NCBI RefSeq assembly: GCF_000004195.4
Contig: NC_030683.2
Coordinates: forward strand, 48,993,358-49,057,357
DNA length: 64,000 bases
Reading direction: 5' to 3'
Source: Xenopus tropicalis
Taxonomy: Eukaryota > Chordata > Amphibia > Anura > Pipidae
Shown: in pieces, positions 35,849-48,835 of the stretch
Layout of the letters: each line of letters opens with the position of its first letter
How positions within the stretch are numbered: position 1 is the first letter of the stretch
Notes under the pieces: generated by a model
The model's database searches: none
The model's input: only the letters and a program-made list of their open reading frames with translations
What the model was told of the DNA's origin: nothing
Program-made: the position numbers and the translations under genes

Positions 35849-37479
35849 ATAAATGGCTTCAAAAGTTTTTTTCCAACATGTCCGAATCTCATTTTCTTTA
35901 TGGATGAAGACTAAGATATCTTTATAGATCTCAAACTGGCCATGCACATGCAGATTTTCATTGTTGTACGATAAATGTTCAGGTATTGATTGTGTATTTG
36001 AATATAATGATCTAAAACGAACACTCTGACTGAAATTGTTGGATAAAGTTCTAAAAATAACAAATCTGACAATGTTTTGGCCGTTGGATAAGTGTCCGAC
36101 AACAATAATATGAAAATACTGGAAATACATTGTAGGTCACCCATGAATATCGTCTGATTTTCTAACTCTTCCGATCAGCTAAATGACTCATAACGATAAT
36201 TCTGAGCCCACACATGGTCCAAAAATTGTACAGACTCTGCTTTGTGTCTTGTGCACCACATTAAAGATTGGGAATACTCCATTGCAGTTTCTATACCTGT
36301 TAGACCCGTAACATTTGACTATTATTACAGCTTTAACCATAAGCCTATCCTGAGCTCAGCCCTGATGTCTTATATTGGACTTTCTCATCATGTATACGGT
36401 GCCAGCTGCAAATCTGACAAAGGATCATATTTGTAGACGCTGTAGATATCTGTAGGTTTGCATATTGTCTGTTGTGGCAGGTTGTGCATTTAAAGTACAA
36501 GGTTCACAGAAGGATCATTGATGCCAATGATCTATGATCATTTCTCTGTAAGATAAGTTCCATTTGGTCCCCACAGAATGCCATCTCTTTGCTTTCCAGA
36601 AAAAGAACAACTGGAATACCCATTGAGCCCACATTGGTATTACGTGCCCAGTATTGCTATATAATAAAACATGTTAATCCCTTGTATAATTCTATTTGTG
36701 CTTGTGTAAGGTTGGGGTTATGTTTTCTGCTAAATACAGACACGGGGGAATATTAACTAAAGTCAGCCTCAACCTGGTGAACTGAGCAAGCCTATCTAAC
36801 AGAGAAATATATATTGTATGCACATTAGCATTTAGTGGGTTCAAACACATCAACATTCACTTGATGAATGTTGAGAGAAATTGAGAGTCTATACCTGAAC
36901 GCTTTATTGTGTTTGTGTGTCAGTCACAAGTACTCAATTACTTAGCAGGGTTAAAACTCAAGGTTTGAATTACAATCATTGGTGCATCAAGTGCACAAGT
37001 GACGTTGACAGTAGAAACCAATTAGTCTACTACAAGTTGAAAACCAAAAGCAAAGACCTGATTGCTTGATGACAACTGCACTTGGGTAATCCATGATGGA
37101 TGGGATTCAAGTGGGTGCTATGGACAACTGCACTAGTGTAATTCAAAATGGATGGGACTCAAATGATATACCCAAGATGCTTTCATTTATTGTGGTTTTT
37201 CAACATTTCACAGTATCATCCCGGTAATAAGCGAAGTGATGGAGGAAGTTTAAAAAAAAGGATACTTTTTTTTGCCTTCACAACAATTTCAAAAAATGTA
37301 CCCCCAAAAACTTTTTCAGTCTTATATGCCTGTGAGGGACAAGGAAAGGTGCTGCCTAGGGCAAAATAGTCTGAGGATTGGGTGAAACAAGGCCAAGAGA
37401 GTGTGAAATAATGGATCTGAGGAGATAGATTACTCTGCATTTATTTCAATTACAGAAGCACTAGCAGTGATGTAAAATT
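35849..37479. other. no gene recognised
   Basis: Non-coding. Sequence at 35930-36215 (CTGGCCATGCACATGCAG ... CACACATGG) may be a further decayed MITE. Confidence 0.45.
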
Positions 37480-37690
37480 ACCCTAGCAACCAGGGAGTGG
37501 TTTAAATGAAAGACTGGGAAATGAATAGGAGAGGGCCTGAATAGAAAGATGACTTCTAAAAAGTTATAATATAACTGTAGCCTTACAGAGCAATAGTCTT
37601 CTGGCTGCTGGTGTCAGTGACCCCCATTAGAAAGCTAGAAGAGTCTAAAGAAAAAGGCAAATTATTTAAAAACTATGAATGGAATATGTA
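37480..37690. mobile_element. internal fragment of a TTAA-type MITE (family E)
   Basis: ACCCTAGCAACCAGGGAGTG, GAATAGGAGAGGGCCTGAAT and GTCAGTGACCCCCATTAG are characteristic of an abundant frog MITE whose ends read AAAGGGGTTGTTCA (recalled). The termini are absent here. Confidence 0.6.
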
Positions 37691-38177
37691 AGATACTTCA
37701 AGGCTAGTGTTTATATTTACTTTGAATAGTTTTGCTTTTGTTTCCACTGTTGTGTTACAGAGAACAGGTGGAGTTGGTTTAATTGTGGCACCTTGTACCC
37801 ACCTTCTCCCCCTTGCACTAATAAGACGTAACAAGGTTGAAACAGGCTGTCTGCATATATAACTCTGAATTTTAAGGTGATATCTGTGCTATTAAACCAG
37901 TGGCTCTGGATGTATAATTGGCCACAGAAACTTTAAGTATAATGTCATAATTAAAGGTCAGGGCATTTTATTTATTTTTGGTTTAAGGCAGTGCTGTGAG
38001 TGCAGCACGGGGCATATGAATGCTTTCTATTTTTAAAAGGCTTTTACTTGCATTGTAAAAAGTTCATTTTTTTTAATTTTCTTTTGGCATCTTAATCCCT
38101 AAAATGTTTGAGATTAAGGACTGAGTTCTGTACTACTACTACTACTACTACTATACTATATACTTTTGTTTTGTAAG

Positions 38178-38310
38178 GATTTCTGTGGCGGATCACATGC
38201 CAACCCTGCACGCTGCTTCTGCCCTTCAAGATATTGGAGGGGACATAGATTCCATGTATCACAGCCGACAGCCATCTAAAGAATTGAGCATGCAGCAGTC
38301 ACAAGTATGA
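38178..38310 (+). CDS. possible terminal exon, gene unknown
   Basis: 133 bp after a T-rich tract and AG (38176-38177). The best frame reads ISVADHMPTLHAASALQDIG, then GDIDSMYHSRQPSKELSMQQ and SQV, then TGA at 38308-38310. AATAAA follows at 38401-38406. The other two plus frames are also open over much of the stretch, which weakens the coding case. The sequence just downstream (GCTCGAAACGTTGG) looks like the tail of a common frog repeat. Its entry phase does not match the exit phase of the 16.3-kb candidate. Confidence 0.25.
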
Positions 38311-38447
38311 AGAACAGGGGTATTTAACAGGAATAGATTTTTTTTTGTCTGTCCCTGAGGAAAAAAGCACAGACTGTGCTCGAAACGTTGGATTTTTTTC
38401 AATAAACACTTTTTTCTTTGCATTAAGTTGCTGTAGATTTACTTATA

Positions 38448-38743
38448 CAGGTATAGTATGCATTATCCAGAATGCTTGGGACCAAGGGTATTCTGGATAA
38501 GGGGTCTTTCCATGATTTGGGTCTCCATTCCTTATGTCTAGCATAAAAACAATAAAACACTAATTAAACCCAACAGGACATCTTTGCATCCAATAAGGAT
38601 TAATTATATCTTAATTGGGGTCAAATACATGGTCCTGCTTTATTATTACATAGAAAAAGGAAATATGTTTTAATAATCTGAATTATTTAATTAAAATAGA
38701 GTCTATGGGAGACAGGCTTTCTGGATAATGGACCCCATACCTG
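38448..38743 (-). mobile_element. CAGGTATGGG MITE family copy
   Basis: Ends CAGGTATAGTATGCATTATC and GGACCCCATACCTG, with a TA on the left only. It shares TTATCCAGAA and CTGGATAATGG blocks with the 33.2-kb copy. Confidence 0.75.
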
Positions 38744-40343
38744 ATCTAGATATATTAGAGAAATCCTCCTTTTTAAGACAGGAACCTAAAAATCATGCCT
38801 TTAAAATTATAAATATGACTAATACTTATGACTAAGACACACTCTTTTTTGGTTCTTATTAAGTTATAACATTATCAAGGCTATGGAAAACAGGCAACCT
38901 GATCCTCAATAGAAACTGCAGGGATAGTGAAAGGTTGTGGTTGGATATATATCCACCATAAAAAAGCCTGTTCTAAAACACATTATTATTATTTTATTGT
39001 TATTTTAATTCCACTTATGGCACAGTCCAGTTATGGGTATACTAATTAGAGACTGAATATATTGAATCCAGTTGTTAAAAATCTATTAGGCAGCCCATTA
39101 TATCTCGGAAGATATTTACCCCATGGCCATTTAGTTAGACATTCAAGCCATTTAAGAAAGTAGCACCTGAGTCTGACACAACTTTCTGTAAGCTACTGCA
39201 GGCAGGCTTGTGGGAAGTAATAGCAGAGGCCCTATATCGTAATATCAATTAATTAAAATTACATTGTTATGAAATGTCCGTAAAGGTTCAGTGCATTAGC
39301 AGTTTCTCAGATTGCTTTAAAAAGGTATAGGATTACTCAATATAAGCCTCTAGCTACTGCTAGCATATTTTATGACATTTACATCTATAACTGTAATGGG
39401 TAGCCAGGGCATAAACTAAGCATTTATGCAGGATTTAGATTGCATCCTGCAAATTTATAAAATAGACATACACAGAAGAACATGAATAAAGTACTCCAAG
39501 TCTCTCACTTACGGCCATGCATAACCAGAATAGTAAAATGTTAGTTACAAACTGGATTTGCTGGGGAGAAATTATTCCATTCTGAATTTGAGCAGTAGTA
39601 TATATTAGTACAATAGTAGTATAAACAAGGCCACATGAACATGAAAATAAAGACAAATAGACTACTGAAAGTAGCAATTTTATTTGAGTTAAAATTATTT
39701 ACAAAAAAAACCCAGACATATTTCATGAAACTGGTACAAACTTGATTTTTTTTTTCCTGCCGTTGGCTTTTGCTCCAAAGATCACAGCTGAGAAATACTG
39801 TATAAAATAAAAATAGGATTGGATTCAGAAAAGTACTATACCATTCTAATTTCCAATTGCTTGTATTTACAGAAATATTTACAATGGAAAAAAGTTTTTG
39901 TTTTCTTAGTTAACTTGCAAGTAGGCTTCAAGTACCCTTAAAGCAAAGTTGTTGATAAAGGATTTCAACAGATGAATGTGCTACAGATAAAATGACTGAA
40001 AGAATCATTCTGTAAAGACTGCATCAGAGGTGCTAAAGAAGCAACCTACAGATCCTGAACTGAAAAGCAGAATGCAGGCGGCAGCAACCAAAAAAAAGAC
40101 AGTTAAGGTTACTAGGTACCAACAAGCACACAAACTACAAAAGGTCCCAATTTGCAGTACTTTAGTCAAATTTGAAAACATTCAATTTACCATACGCTAT
40201 TAATTCCTAACAGTGTAAAACCTGTTGCTGCGACTCTGGCAAATACCATGCATGTGCACTTGGGGGTAGGAAGTATATGGCAAGTATCACTGGCGGTTGC
40301 ATAACAAGTTGGCACCCTCCCAGTGGTTCTACTTTAGTTCTCC
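38744..40343. other. no gene recognised
   Basis: AT-rich non-coding sequence. Confidence 0.5.
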
Positions 40344-41088
40344 AATAAAGGGGTTGTTCAACTTTTACTTCATGAATAGAAGAATTCTAAGACAAATTGT
40401 AATTGTTCGTATTTTTGAAATTTGTTATTCTCATTATTTGCAGTCAATAACAGCATTAATATCAATTGCCACCTGATTGTGAGTGTTTAGGGCAATGGCA
40501 CATAAAGCCTTTACTCCACCTGTGTAATAAATGCAAGCAGAGAAAAACACGTTTCTCGCCATTTTGCAGAAGCACTGACAGGTATGGCATCAGCAGTTTC
40601 GCATTTTCACTTTCTAATCCACCTCATGTTTGCACTGCCAGGTGGATGCTATGCCTGTCAATGCTTATGCACAATGGGGCAGATTAGGGTTTCCCAAGTT
40701 AGCATTTTTACACTGGCAGGGAAAACACCATATGTGCCATTACCCTTAAATAGACTAGTATATTGATAGCCCCATTGTTTCCCAGTGCTTTAAAGAGCAC
40801 AGTAATCCAGAAGTAGTTTTAACTGGGTAACAATTCGAGTAAGAAAAGGAACAATTAAATATAAAGAATGACAATATAACATGTACCCTCAAAGTTGATT
40901 TGGCTTTTTTTTTTTTTGGTTGCTGGGGGTCAGTAACCCTGAATATACCAGGTTTTCAATTACAGGCTGAAAACAGATAGTATAGGAATGCCAACAGTTC
41001 AAAAACCATACAAAATAGACCAACTGAGAATATGCTTAAAAGTTTAAAAAATAGCAAGAGATAATATAAAGGTGAACATCCCCTTTAA
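40344..41088. mobile_element. TTAA-type MITE family E, with nested MITE
   Basis: Left end TAAAGGGGTTGTTCAACTTTT. Right end ATAAAGGTGAACATCCCCTTTAA, with TTAA at 41085-41088. A second MITE (40490-40745) interrupts it. Confidence 0.7.
40490..40745. mobile_element. Harbinger-like MITE nested in a family E MITE
   Basis: Ends GGGCAATGGCACA / TGTGCCATTACCC, flanked by TTA on both sides (40487-40489 and 40746-40748). Confidence 0.82.
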
Positions 41089-44000
41089 AGAGTTACCCAA
41101 AAATACAAATATCAACAAAATCATAGAAAAAAGATGGCAAAATAACAGGGAAAGATACAAGTCAGTAGGATAAAAGATGTGAAGGTGCTTTTACTGATGT
41201 TCACAGCAAAAGAACATGTATCATATTGGTGTTTGCTAGAACTCAAATCACTGACACTGGGGTATATTATAGTGATGACACATGGGCCACATTGACCGTC
41301 ACTGTGCTCAGACTTTAAATGGTTGGGCTCAAAACACCTTTATCCACTTGTCTCCCTATAGATGTGCAGGAAATGCTGTCTATATTAGACCCAACAACTA
41401 CCATATGGAAAGACGCGTCAGCAATTCTGAGCGGAGGGGGTCTGTAAGGTTTGCCACAGGCAGTGTTTCCCATATACGTCTATAGGAAGTGGTGACAGGT
41501 GGGTAAGGAAGTTTTGCGGCCATCAAAAGAGGTAAGTAAAAACACCCCTGGGGCCATAAGTATCTGATAAGAAAATAGATATGGATCTTTAAATATCTAT
41601 AGAAATTAGCCACTAAATATTTTCATGAATAGACCCCTGTTAATATTAAATATATAGATTAAAATCTAATGGAGGTTGATTTCGCTGTAACTAATTTACC
41701 ATTTACTGATCAATTTTGCCACACATATGGTCAGCATGATATTACTGTTAGTCTGTGGGGTAAATGGACCATAATACCACGTAAAAGAACAGCTTCATTA
41801 AGCAAGAGTCTAGCCAGTTGGACGCATGTTTATAAAGGGGTAGACAGTTCACCACAAATTTAACAAAAGGGTTGAATACAGCCATGCATCTTGACAAACT
41901 GTTTTGCCTTTTCACCCTACGATAAAAATTCCCTTAAGAAATGCATATTTTTGGCCTTTTCACCTCAAATCCAGATTGGCGATGTACAAATATGGTCAAA
42001 GTGACCAAACAGTGAGACCTGGTTAACCTCTATGTGGTCAGATTTTGTTTAGTTACATCACAATTAGTATCAAGATATTTTAAACTGAAATTTAGAATTA
42101 AGGGAAGCTTGTTTTTTTTCTCCCAGAAAAACTAATCTTAGAATAACAAACGCTACTATAATTTTACAGCCAAAATGGGAAAATTACATGCCAGAAGGCA
42201 TCACTAAGAACCAAGCGTTGAAACTGGTGTAATGCATATGAAGAACTGCTTAACACCAGTGCAGTAAGTTTCCAGCTACTCAGGGTGCCAATTACAGAAA
42301 TTTTAATCATATCTCCACCCACTGTCCTAAAAAGTGCGGGGGGTTGAATTCTCTTCCTGTTTGCCTAGGTTGCAGAAGAATAATAAAAAAAAAATTGATA
42401 TCTTACGTACAGAATTTACCATTGTCTATGAAACAAATATTTTGAGTAAAATTTTGGAATCCTATAGTGAAATAAAGCTGCAGTTGCAGAGGAACACCTT
42501 ACATTGACAACTAGCATTTCAAATCTAAATAGGAGTATTTATACATATTGGTCCTCAACAGCCTCACTATTCTTTTAATTATCAAAGCAATTCAGAAAAC
42601 TGAGAACTGCTTTAGTATCAGAACCTTCTTTGTTCACTACATGTTTTACATATGTACTTTATTATGTCACCTAATATTTCAGGAAAATATGGTTTTGATA
42701 CCCCAGTTGCACTTATGAATCACTATTGGGGCAAACCAAATAAATAAAAAAAATGATATACTTTTATTTTATAGGATTGGCCATAATAAAGTTGGCAGGC
42801 CAAATAAAGTTGATTTTATCTTTTTTTTTTTACCTTTGCCCTTGAACAAACTATTGGATCACACAGGGTTCCCTGCAGAACAGATGGAAACTGCCTGTAC
42901 AGTTTGCCTAGGGCCCTTGACCACCTGGATTTTCCACTCAGCCCAGCAGTTATAAGAGCATTTCGCCACCAGTTAACAATAGGAAAGGGAATTGTAGAGG
43001 ACATGCAAGAGCAAGTTGGCCACCACTTTAGCAAAGAGTGTATGAATTGGCAACTCAAAGTTTTCTTAAAAGGGCACTACTGTACTGCCCTGGTTTGTTT
43101 ATTAAAAATAAAAACTTGCTAATATATATCTACACACAAGTTTTATTACCAATTACCTTCCCTCAGTGAAGCACAAGGGCAAAACTAATAGCGTGCACTG
43201 AATACCAGCTATCTGCATCCTTGTATTTATACATATGTGTTAGAGCTGCCACACTGCATCAGTCTGTTTCAAGGAAAGTTTTGTAGAAGTATGAAATGCT
43301 AAGGATGGACAAGGTACTGTCTGTGGAGGATTTAGGGCCAATAAGCCATGCAATATGACTCCCCAATCATAGGTATAAATGCAGATTTGCAGAGAAGGAA
43401 TGTTTCCTGCCAAAATTAACCCTTGCCTGTAGATTTAGCAAAATATATGCACACAATAACAGTGTAGCAGGGTGTATGGCAAGGGTTTTTTGTCTTTTTT
43501 AATTCTAAGAGGGCTGCTCTGAAACCAGGATTCAGTTTGAGTATACTTTAGTACTAACCAATTAAAAAGAGTACATAAAGTCATAACTGAGAACCCCAGG
43601 ATGAAAGCAATTTATTTCATATAAATTTATTTTTGGTGCTTGGCTCATTTCTGAATATTTTTGTTAAGCATTTTGGTCAAACCCTTGAATACTAAAGCAC
43701 TGAATAAAGGAAATTCATATTTCTGATTAAAAATTAACTTTGGATCATATAGAAAAACATGCTAAAATTACTACATTAGAACCAAGATATGTTTTTTTGT
43801 CAAAATCTTTGTGGTGGATTTTGCACTTCACCAAATCCAAAAATGTGGGAACTTGTCACCCATTACTTGAATTTAAGTAGGTGTAGAATGCATATTTTCA
43901 GTCCCTTTGGTTTTCTCCATGCCACCAATAACTTTTGAAAGTGGCCCCTGTCAAGAGGATAATTGTACACTAACAATCACAGAATGATTTTGGGAAATGC

Positions 44001-44640
44001 TAAATATTAGATAAATAAAAATTCTCTAAGGTTGAACTGCTATTAGCTGGGTAGATTTGATCATGCACTTTAAATATTTGGGTTTAGTATTAAATTACAA
44101 GTACAAAAAGAAAATATTAAAGAAACAGGATAATGGATATTTATACTTGAAAGAGAAAAACAAATGACAAAACTGTCACTATTAGTCCACATTAAGCCTT
44201 ACAATTTTAGATTCTTCTGAATGGCCAAAAGTATTGCCTAGAATGTCCCTGTCTAATTGTTGGAGCCGGTAAGTAATTAGCTACGTTACACTGTATTGCG
44301 GCAAAGTTACCCAGCTTGATTTAGTCAAAAGGGCTGGAGGGCATGTACACAGAGAACCCATGCAACATAGCTGACATCGTGGAAAGTGCACCTGGCTATA
44401 ATTAAAAAGGGATATTGACAACCACCTTTAAGAAAGCAATAAAAAAAGTGTGTTGGGATACAAACTATTGCACTGATAACAAGAATCTTAATGCTGGCAA
44501 GCATTTATACTTTTTGCAACATGTAGATGGCACATGACATGCTTCCTTTTAGTCTAGGCTTAAACAGTATCTAACAAGATGCAGTATAATAAAAATCAAT
44601 TGTTTAGGTACCTAGGCAATAGTTTTAGGTTGCATTGAAA
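41089..44640. other. no gene recognised
   Basis: AT-rich non-coding sequence downstream of wapl. It may be intergenic or part of a very long wapl 3' UTR. Confidence 0.45.
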
Positions 44641-44774
44641 GAGTAATTCACCTTTAAATTAACTTTTAGTTTTATGTAGACAGTGGTATTTTAAGAAAAT
44701 TCTCATTAGGTCTTTTTTTTTTTTTTTTTTTTTTTAAAGTATGTATTTATTGCAAAGTTGTTGGGCTTGTAACT

Positions 44775-45257
44775 TTAATGGGGATGGCAAAAAAAACAAT
44801 ATTGCATATACTGCTTGTATACCTAAAAAGAAGCATATTTGCAAAGTACTTCAATTAGAAATTCTGTTCAGTTGCTTTAAAATAACCAATTCTGTGCAGC
44901 TGAATTCCCTATTCATCTTCTCTTACTTCTGAAGTTGTTCACGGCCGGCCAGAAACGAACAGCGTTGCTCTGCGGGCAGGGAAGCACAGCAGGGTTGTTT
45001 CTCACTGAGATTAGCCTCAACGATAAATAAACTAATGAAACAACCCTGCTGTGCTTCCCTGCCCTTCGGAATGCAGAACAGCACTGTTCGTTTCAGGCCG
45101 GCGGCCGTGAACAGCTTCAGGAGGGAGAGGATACGAACAGTAAATTCAGCTGCACAGAATCTGTTATTTTAATGTAACGGTACAAAATTTCTAGTTGAAG
45201 TATATTGCAAATATGCTTCTTTTTCGGTTTACAAGCAGTACATGCAATCGCCTTTAA
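44775..45257. mobile_element. long palindromic TTAA-type MITE with GC-rich core
   Basis: Arms of about 220 bp pair nearly throughout (for example GCAGGGAAGCACAGCAGGGT at 44978 and its complement at about 45045). TTAA borders lie at 44775-44778 and 45254-45257. The core has GGCCGGCC-like sequence (GTTCACGGCCGGCCAG). A poly-T run (44708-44736) and a family E left-end fragment (44641-44707) lie just to the left. Confidence 0.85.
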
Positions 45258-47979
45258 GTGTTATATGATTGTAAGCATTCATTTACCCCAGTAAACAAGC
45301 AGCAGGGAGGAAGTCATAATGGAATATGAATAGTAGTAGGCCAAAATAAATAATAAAATATGAATAAAGATAATACTGAAGCCTTACTATTGGCCTATAC
45401 TTTGATAATTAAGATCAATGACCCCCAACGCCATTTTCAGTTGCAGACTTGAATAAGGCTAATAATATGCAAAAATGAAGATTAATTAAAAAGAAGCTTA
45501 AGATAGGTCTAAGCCATACTAAAAGTTTTCTTAAAGGCAAAGTTTATTTTAAGGGTTTTGCATCTTAGTGAGCCAATAAATAGACTGTGTTTGTTAACAA
45601 GTCAGGACTGAAAAACAATTACGTTCCCAACAAGAAAACCTACAATTTTAGCATAAAGAATACCCTTAAGCATTAAAGAGTTCTCTTGTTGCATGTGGGA
45701 TGATCCAACTATATAGCCAGTAACAGCATATTTATAATCCAAGAGGCAAAATACAATGCAACCCACACCCTTAAAATAATAAGGAAATTGTTAACTACAA
45801 AAAGGAAAGCATTTTTATTTAGTTTTTCCTTGTTTAAGATAGGTGCAATACCTTCAGCTTTAATGGCCTGTGATTACAGAAGAATATTGTACACTGGGAT
45901 GTACTGCCTTCGGTATTGACTAATGACAAAATGTTAGAAATACTACAGGCATATCAATTCTACTTGAAAAATCCGTAGGACTACATAAAATAAGTAAAAC
46001 AGCTGTGCCTTAAATTGTGTCTTTAAAACTAAATGTTTAAATTATCGCAACACCAGCATAAGGTTTTAAAGAGGTACCATTGGTCTCAATTGTTTTAACT
46101 TTAAATGGTCAACCTGATGGTTCAGTCACTGGTAACGGAAAATGTATTAACTACCTACCAGCCTTATAATTGAATCCAATTAAAAATCCTGATCAAGGAT
46201 AAACAAAATGCTAAATTTAATGTTCAACAAAGTTATGTACAAAATAAGTTTGTGACATACAGATATAGCCACTCTTTGGAAAAAATTAATTGTACTTTCT
46301 CATATTCACCCAGTGAAGAATGTACACAACCCTCATAAACGTCTCCTATGCGCCAAAATTGTAACGATTACAATTATGGGTCCGAGTGCAAAAACAAGGT
46401 TAGTTGGTCTAAAAATGATTCTTAAAAGTGTATATCCTTTATTAACAATTTTCATATAAATATTGCTAAGAACATCTGAACTATTTTTACACGATAAAGC
46501 CTATATGAAAGGGGTACTTGGACTTTATTTACCCACTAAAACCTCTTAATTTAAGCAGAGAATCAAACTGTTTCTCCTGCCTTTATATGGCTTTTAAATT
46601 ACTTTGCTTTAACTTTAAATAGCCACACGCTAACTGTCATGTTTCTGGTGCACAAAGGAAGAAATATAAAGAGAAAAAAATAACCTTAAGCTTTTGCTAA
46701 AATATTCTTTCAAATTTGGGTATTAGTCCCAAATGTCTATTAAAATACTGGTTTCTCTTAAAATAGACCCTAGACAGTGAGGTGGAGGAAAAACCAACTC
46801 TAAATGTTTAACATTGAAGTTCATCACGTAGACAGTCCCAAATCTGGACCTCACTGTAATTTAAAAACTGCAATTTTTTAAGCACTAACCAGCCATCCCC
46901 TACTTTATCAGATCTGCTTTGTACTGCAACAATTTTCCAGTTCTGCCAGGGACAAACACACAATATTTTTGCTGCTTGAAAGAGAAGTACTGCAAATAGT
47001 GCCAATCCCACACAAGAGGAAAACTGACTTAAAAAGTCTGATTATAGTATTGGCATCTCCCTACTTATTTAAGGAAGTCCAAGATGACACCTGAGATGGA
47101 CTACTGAAAAATATAAAAATAGATCCTTATTAACTAACTGGGTAGGTAATTTACAATTGAGCTTTTGTTGTAAACAGACATGTCCTAATGATTTTATACT
47201 TGGAAGATGGTATTTCTGGCCATTTAAGGTTATTCAGCACGGTGCAGAAAGATTAACAACATAATTACATCAGTTAGAGCCATCAACACAAAAAAAATCT
47301 TAAATTATAGAAAAATAATGCATGTACAGAATAGACATAAAAGAGGAAAACAGCAAGTTTAGTTATGATTGGAAGCTACTAGTAAAAAACAGCCTAATAT
47401 CTTAAAGCAAACAAACCTAAACATTGTGTTTGTTTTTACAGGATTTTGGAAGAATTCCTTAATGAAAGCTACTCCAAAGACAGAAATTAAGACCAAAAAC
47501 AAAAGCAGGTAGCTGTCCAGTACTATGCGACACAACTATTTGGACTCATACCAGCTGAGTGGCTTTTGTACCTGGCTGGTAATAGAATGCAGTATTTCAA
47601 CAGTAATCAGCAGTTGCACTATCAGCAGCATTTTTTTTTTTTAATCGGCATTTTTCTATTTTTCTTAACTGGCCCTGACTCAACCCTTCCCAAAGAAATA
47701 ATGAACCCTGTTACTGTACTCAAAACAAACCAAATACTGCAATGCACAAACTGCCTGATTTCTAATGAACTCTCTGCAGCACCTCTGTTCTTCATTCTGA
47801 GAGTTACAGCAGTCAGCAGGTCAGTATGAGAAATAGGTGTGGAGTCATGTCAGTCTTTAAGATAAAGTAGCACAGATTAATAATATCAGTGCATCTTTAG
47901 GGACTTGTTTCATGACTTCTTCCTTTTTAGAGGGATAAATCCAGCATAAACATGGGCTTGCAGTTGGAAGTTACGACAC
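45258..47979 (-). other. wapl 3' UTR / downstream region
   Basis: No coding sequence was recognised. The AT-rich sequence directly downstream of the wapl stop is expected to contain its 3' UTR (inference). No clear transposon was seen in this interval. Confidence 0.4.
46438..46529 (-). promoter_or_regulatory. candidate wapl poly(A) signals
   Basis: Two AATAAA hexamers on the minus strand, at 46524-46529 and 46438-46443, lie about 1.5 kb downstream of the wapl stop. They would give a 3' UTR of about 1.5 kb. Other AATAAA hexamers occur further downstream, so the true end cannot be fixed from sequence alone. Confidence 0.25.
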
Positions 47980-48045
47980 TTAGCAGTGCTCCAAATACTC
48001 AATAACTCTAGAGATAGACTTCTGCCCCGTTGTTCCAACAGCACA
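47980..48045 (-). CDS. wapl: wapl terminal coding exon with stop
   Basis: 66 bp: CAVGTTGQKSISRVIEYLEH, Cys and stop TAA at 47980-47982. The acceptor TCTCTATTAG follows a run of 13 or more T on the minus strand. This is the conserved extreme C-terminus of vertebrate WAPL and confirms the gene's identity and direction. Confidence 0.97.
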   Translation of the reverse strand, partial: CAVGTTGQKSISRVIEYLEHC

Positions 48046-48471
48046 CTAATAGAGACAAAAAAAAAAAAAAGATAACGGTTAACAGACATATACAATGTTA
48101 TTGGTATTATTTGCCCAAGAAAGCTACTTGCATTTCCCCCTACAGCTAAACAAATATTTGGGTATAAGGTACAACAGTGTTATCATGCACATCATTTTAC
48201 ATAAAAACAACTGACTGGTTTATGTAGCAGATATAAATTTATGGTTAGGATTATTAAAATAGCTATAATAATGATACAATAAATATAACATTACAAAGTA
48301 TATGTAACAATATACTGAATAAAGGAACCTTTCCCTGGAAATCTAAGAGTTTAAGTCTGCCAAATGTGCATGGAGTTCAAAGAACACTCCAAAGGCCACA
48401 AACAATATTCATAAACAGAGAGACCCACATACAGTATTCTTCACCGAGATTTGCCCATGCCTTCTACTTAC

Positions 48472-48567
48472 TGTAAGATTCATAAAACTAAGAAACTTCT
48501 TTAGCATTTCTGTCATTATTGAAAAGTCTCCATCAGGTAAATTATCCCGTACAGTAGTCACATTGAT
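48472..48567 (-). CDS. wapl: wapl coding exon
   Basis: 96 bp, exactly 32 codons: INVTTVRDNLPDGDFSIMTE followed by MLKKFLSFMNLT. The acceptor is TGTCTTTCAG and the donor GTAAGT, both phase 0. Confidence 0.96.
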
Positions 48568-48746
48568 CTGAAAGACAGATTTAAGACATAGTATTAAGAC
48601 TGGCATAGAATTGGTTACCCATGGCAAAGAAGCTGAACATTTTACAGGCTTCTGTTTATTTGAACATAAAACTGACCGATGTGGTTGGCTATTGTGCAAA
48701 TAATGCCAGCCCTGGCAAAAAGCCTTTGTAACCTATGAGCACTAAC

Positions 48747-48835
48747 CGGGCTCTCCTGACAAAGACATCCCAGAAGTAAAGCCGTATAAGAAGCGACAAT
48801 ACAATCTTCCATGTGCTTCCCTGCATGCTGAAGAG
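48747..48835 (-). CDS. wapl: wapl coding exon
   Basis: 89 bp. Two bases complete Ala, then [20 protein letters not shown] and LGCLCQESP. The acceptor TTATTTGCAG has a strong pyrimidine tract and the donor is GTTAGT. It leaves in phase 0. The next intron is only about 180 bp. Confidence 0.96.

Noticed and set aside
36330..36436. Acceptor-like ATTATTACAG followed by an open frame to a stop
   Set aside because: No recognisable protein text and no neighbour exon. AT-rich DNA gives such cases often.
38178..38310. Possible GRID1 C-terminus, because GRID1 neighbours WAPL in human
   Set aside because: The frame ends SQV rather than the GTSI ending of GRID1/GRID2, and no other GRID1 exon was recognised.
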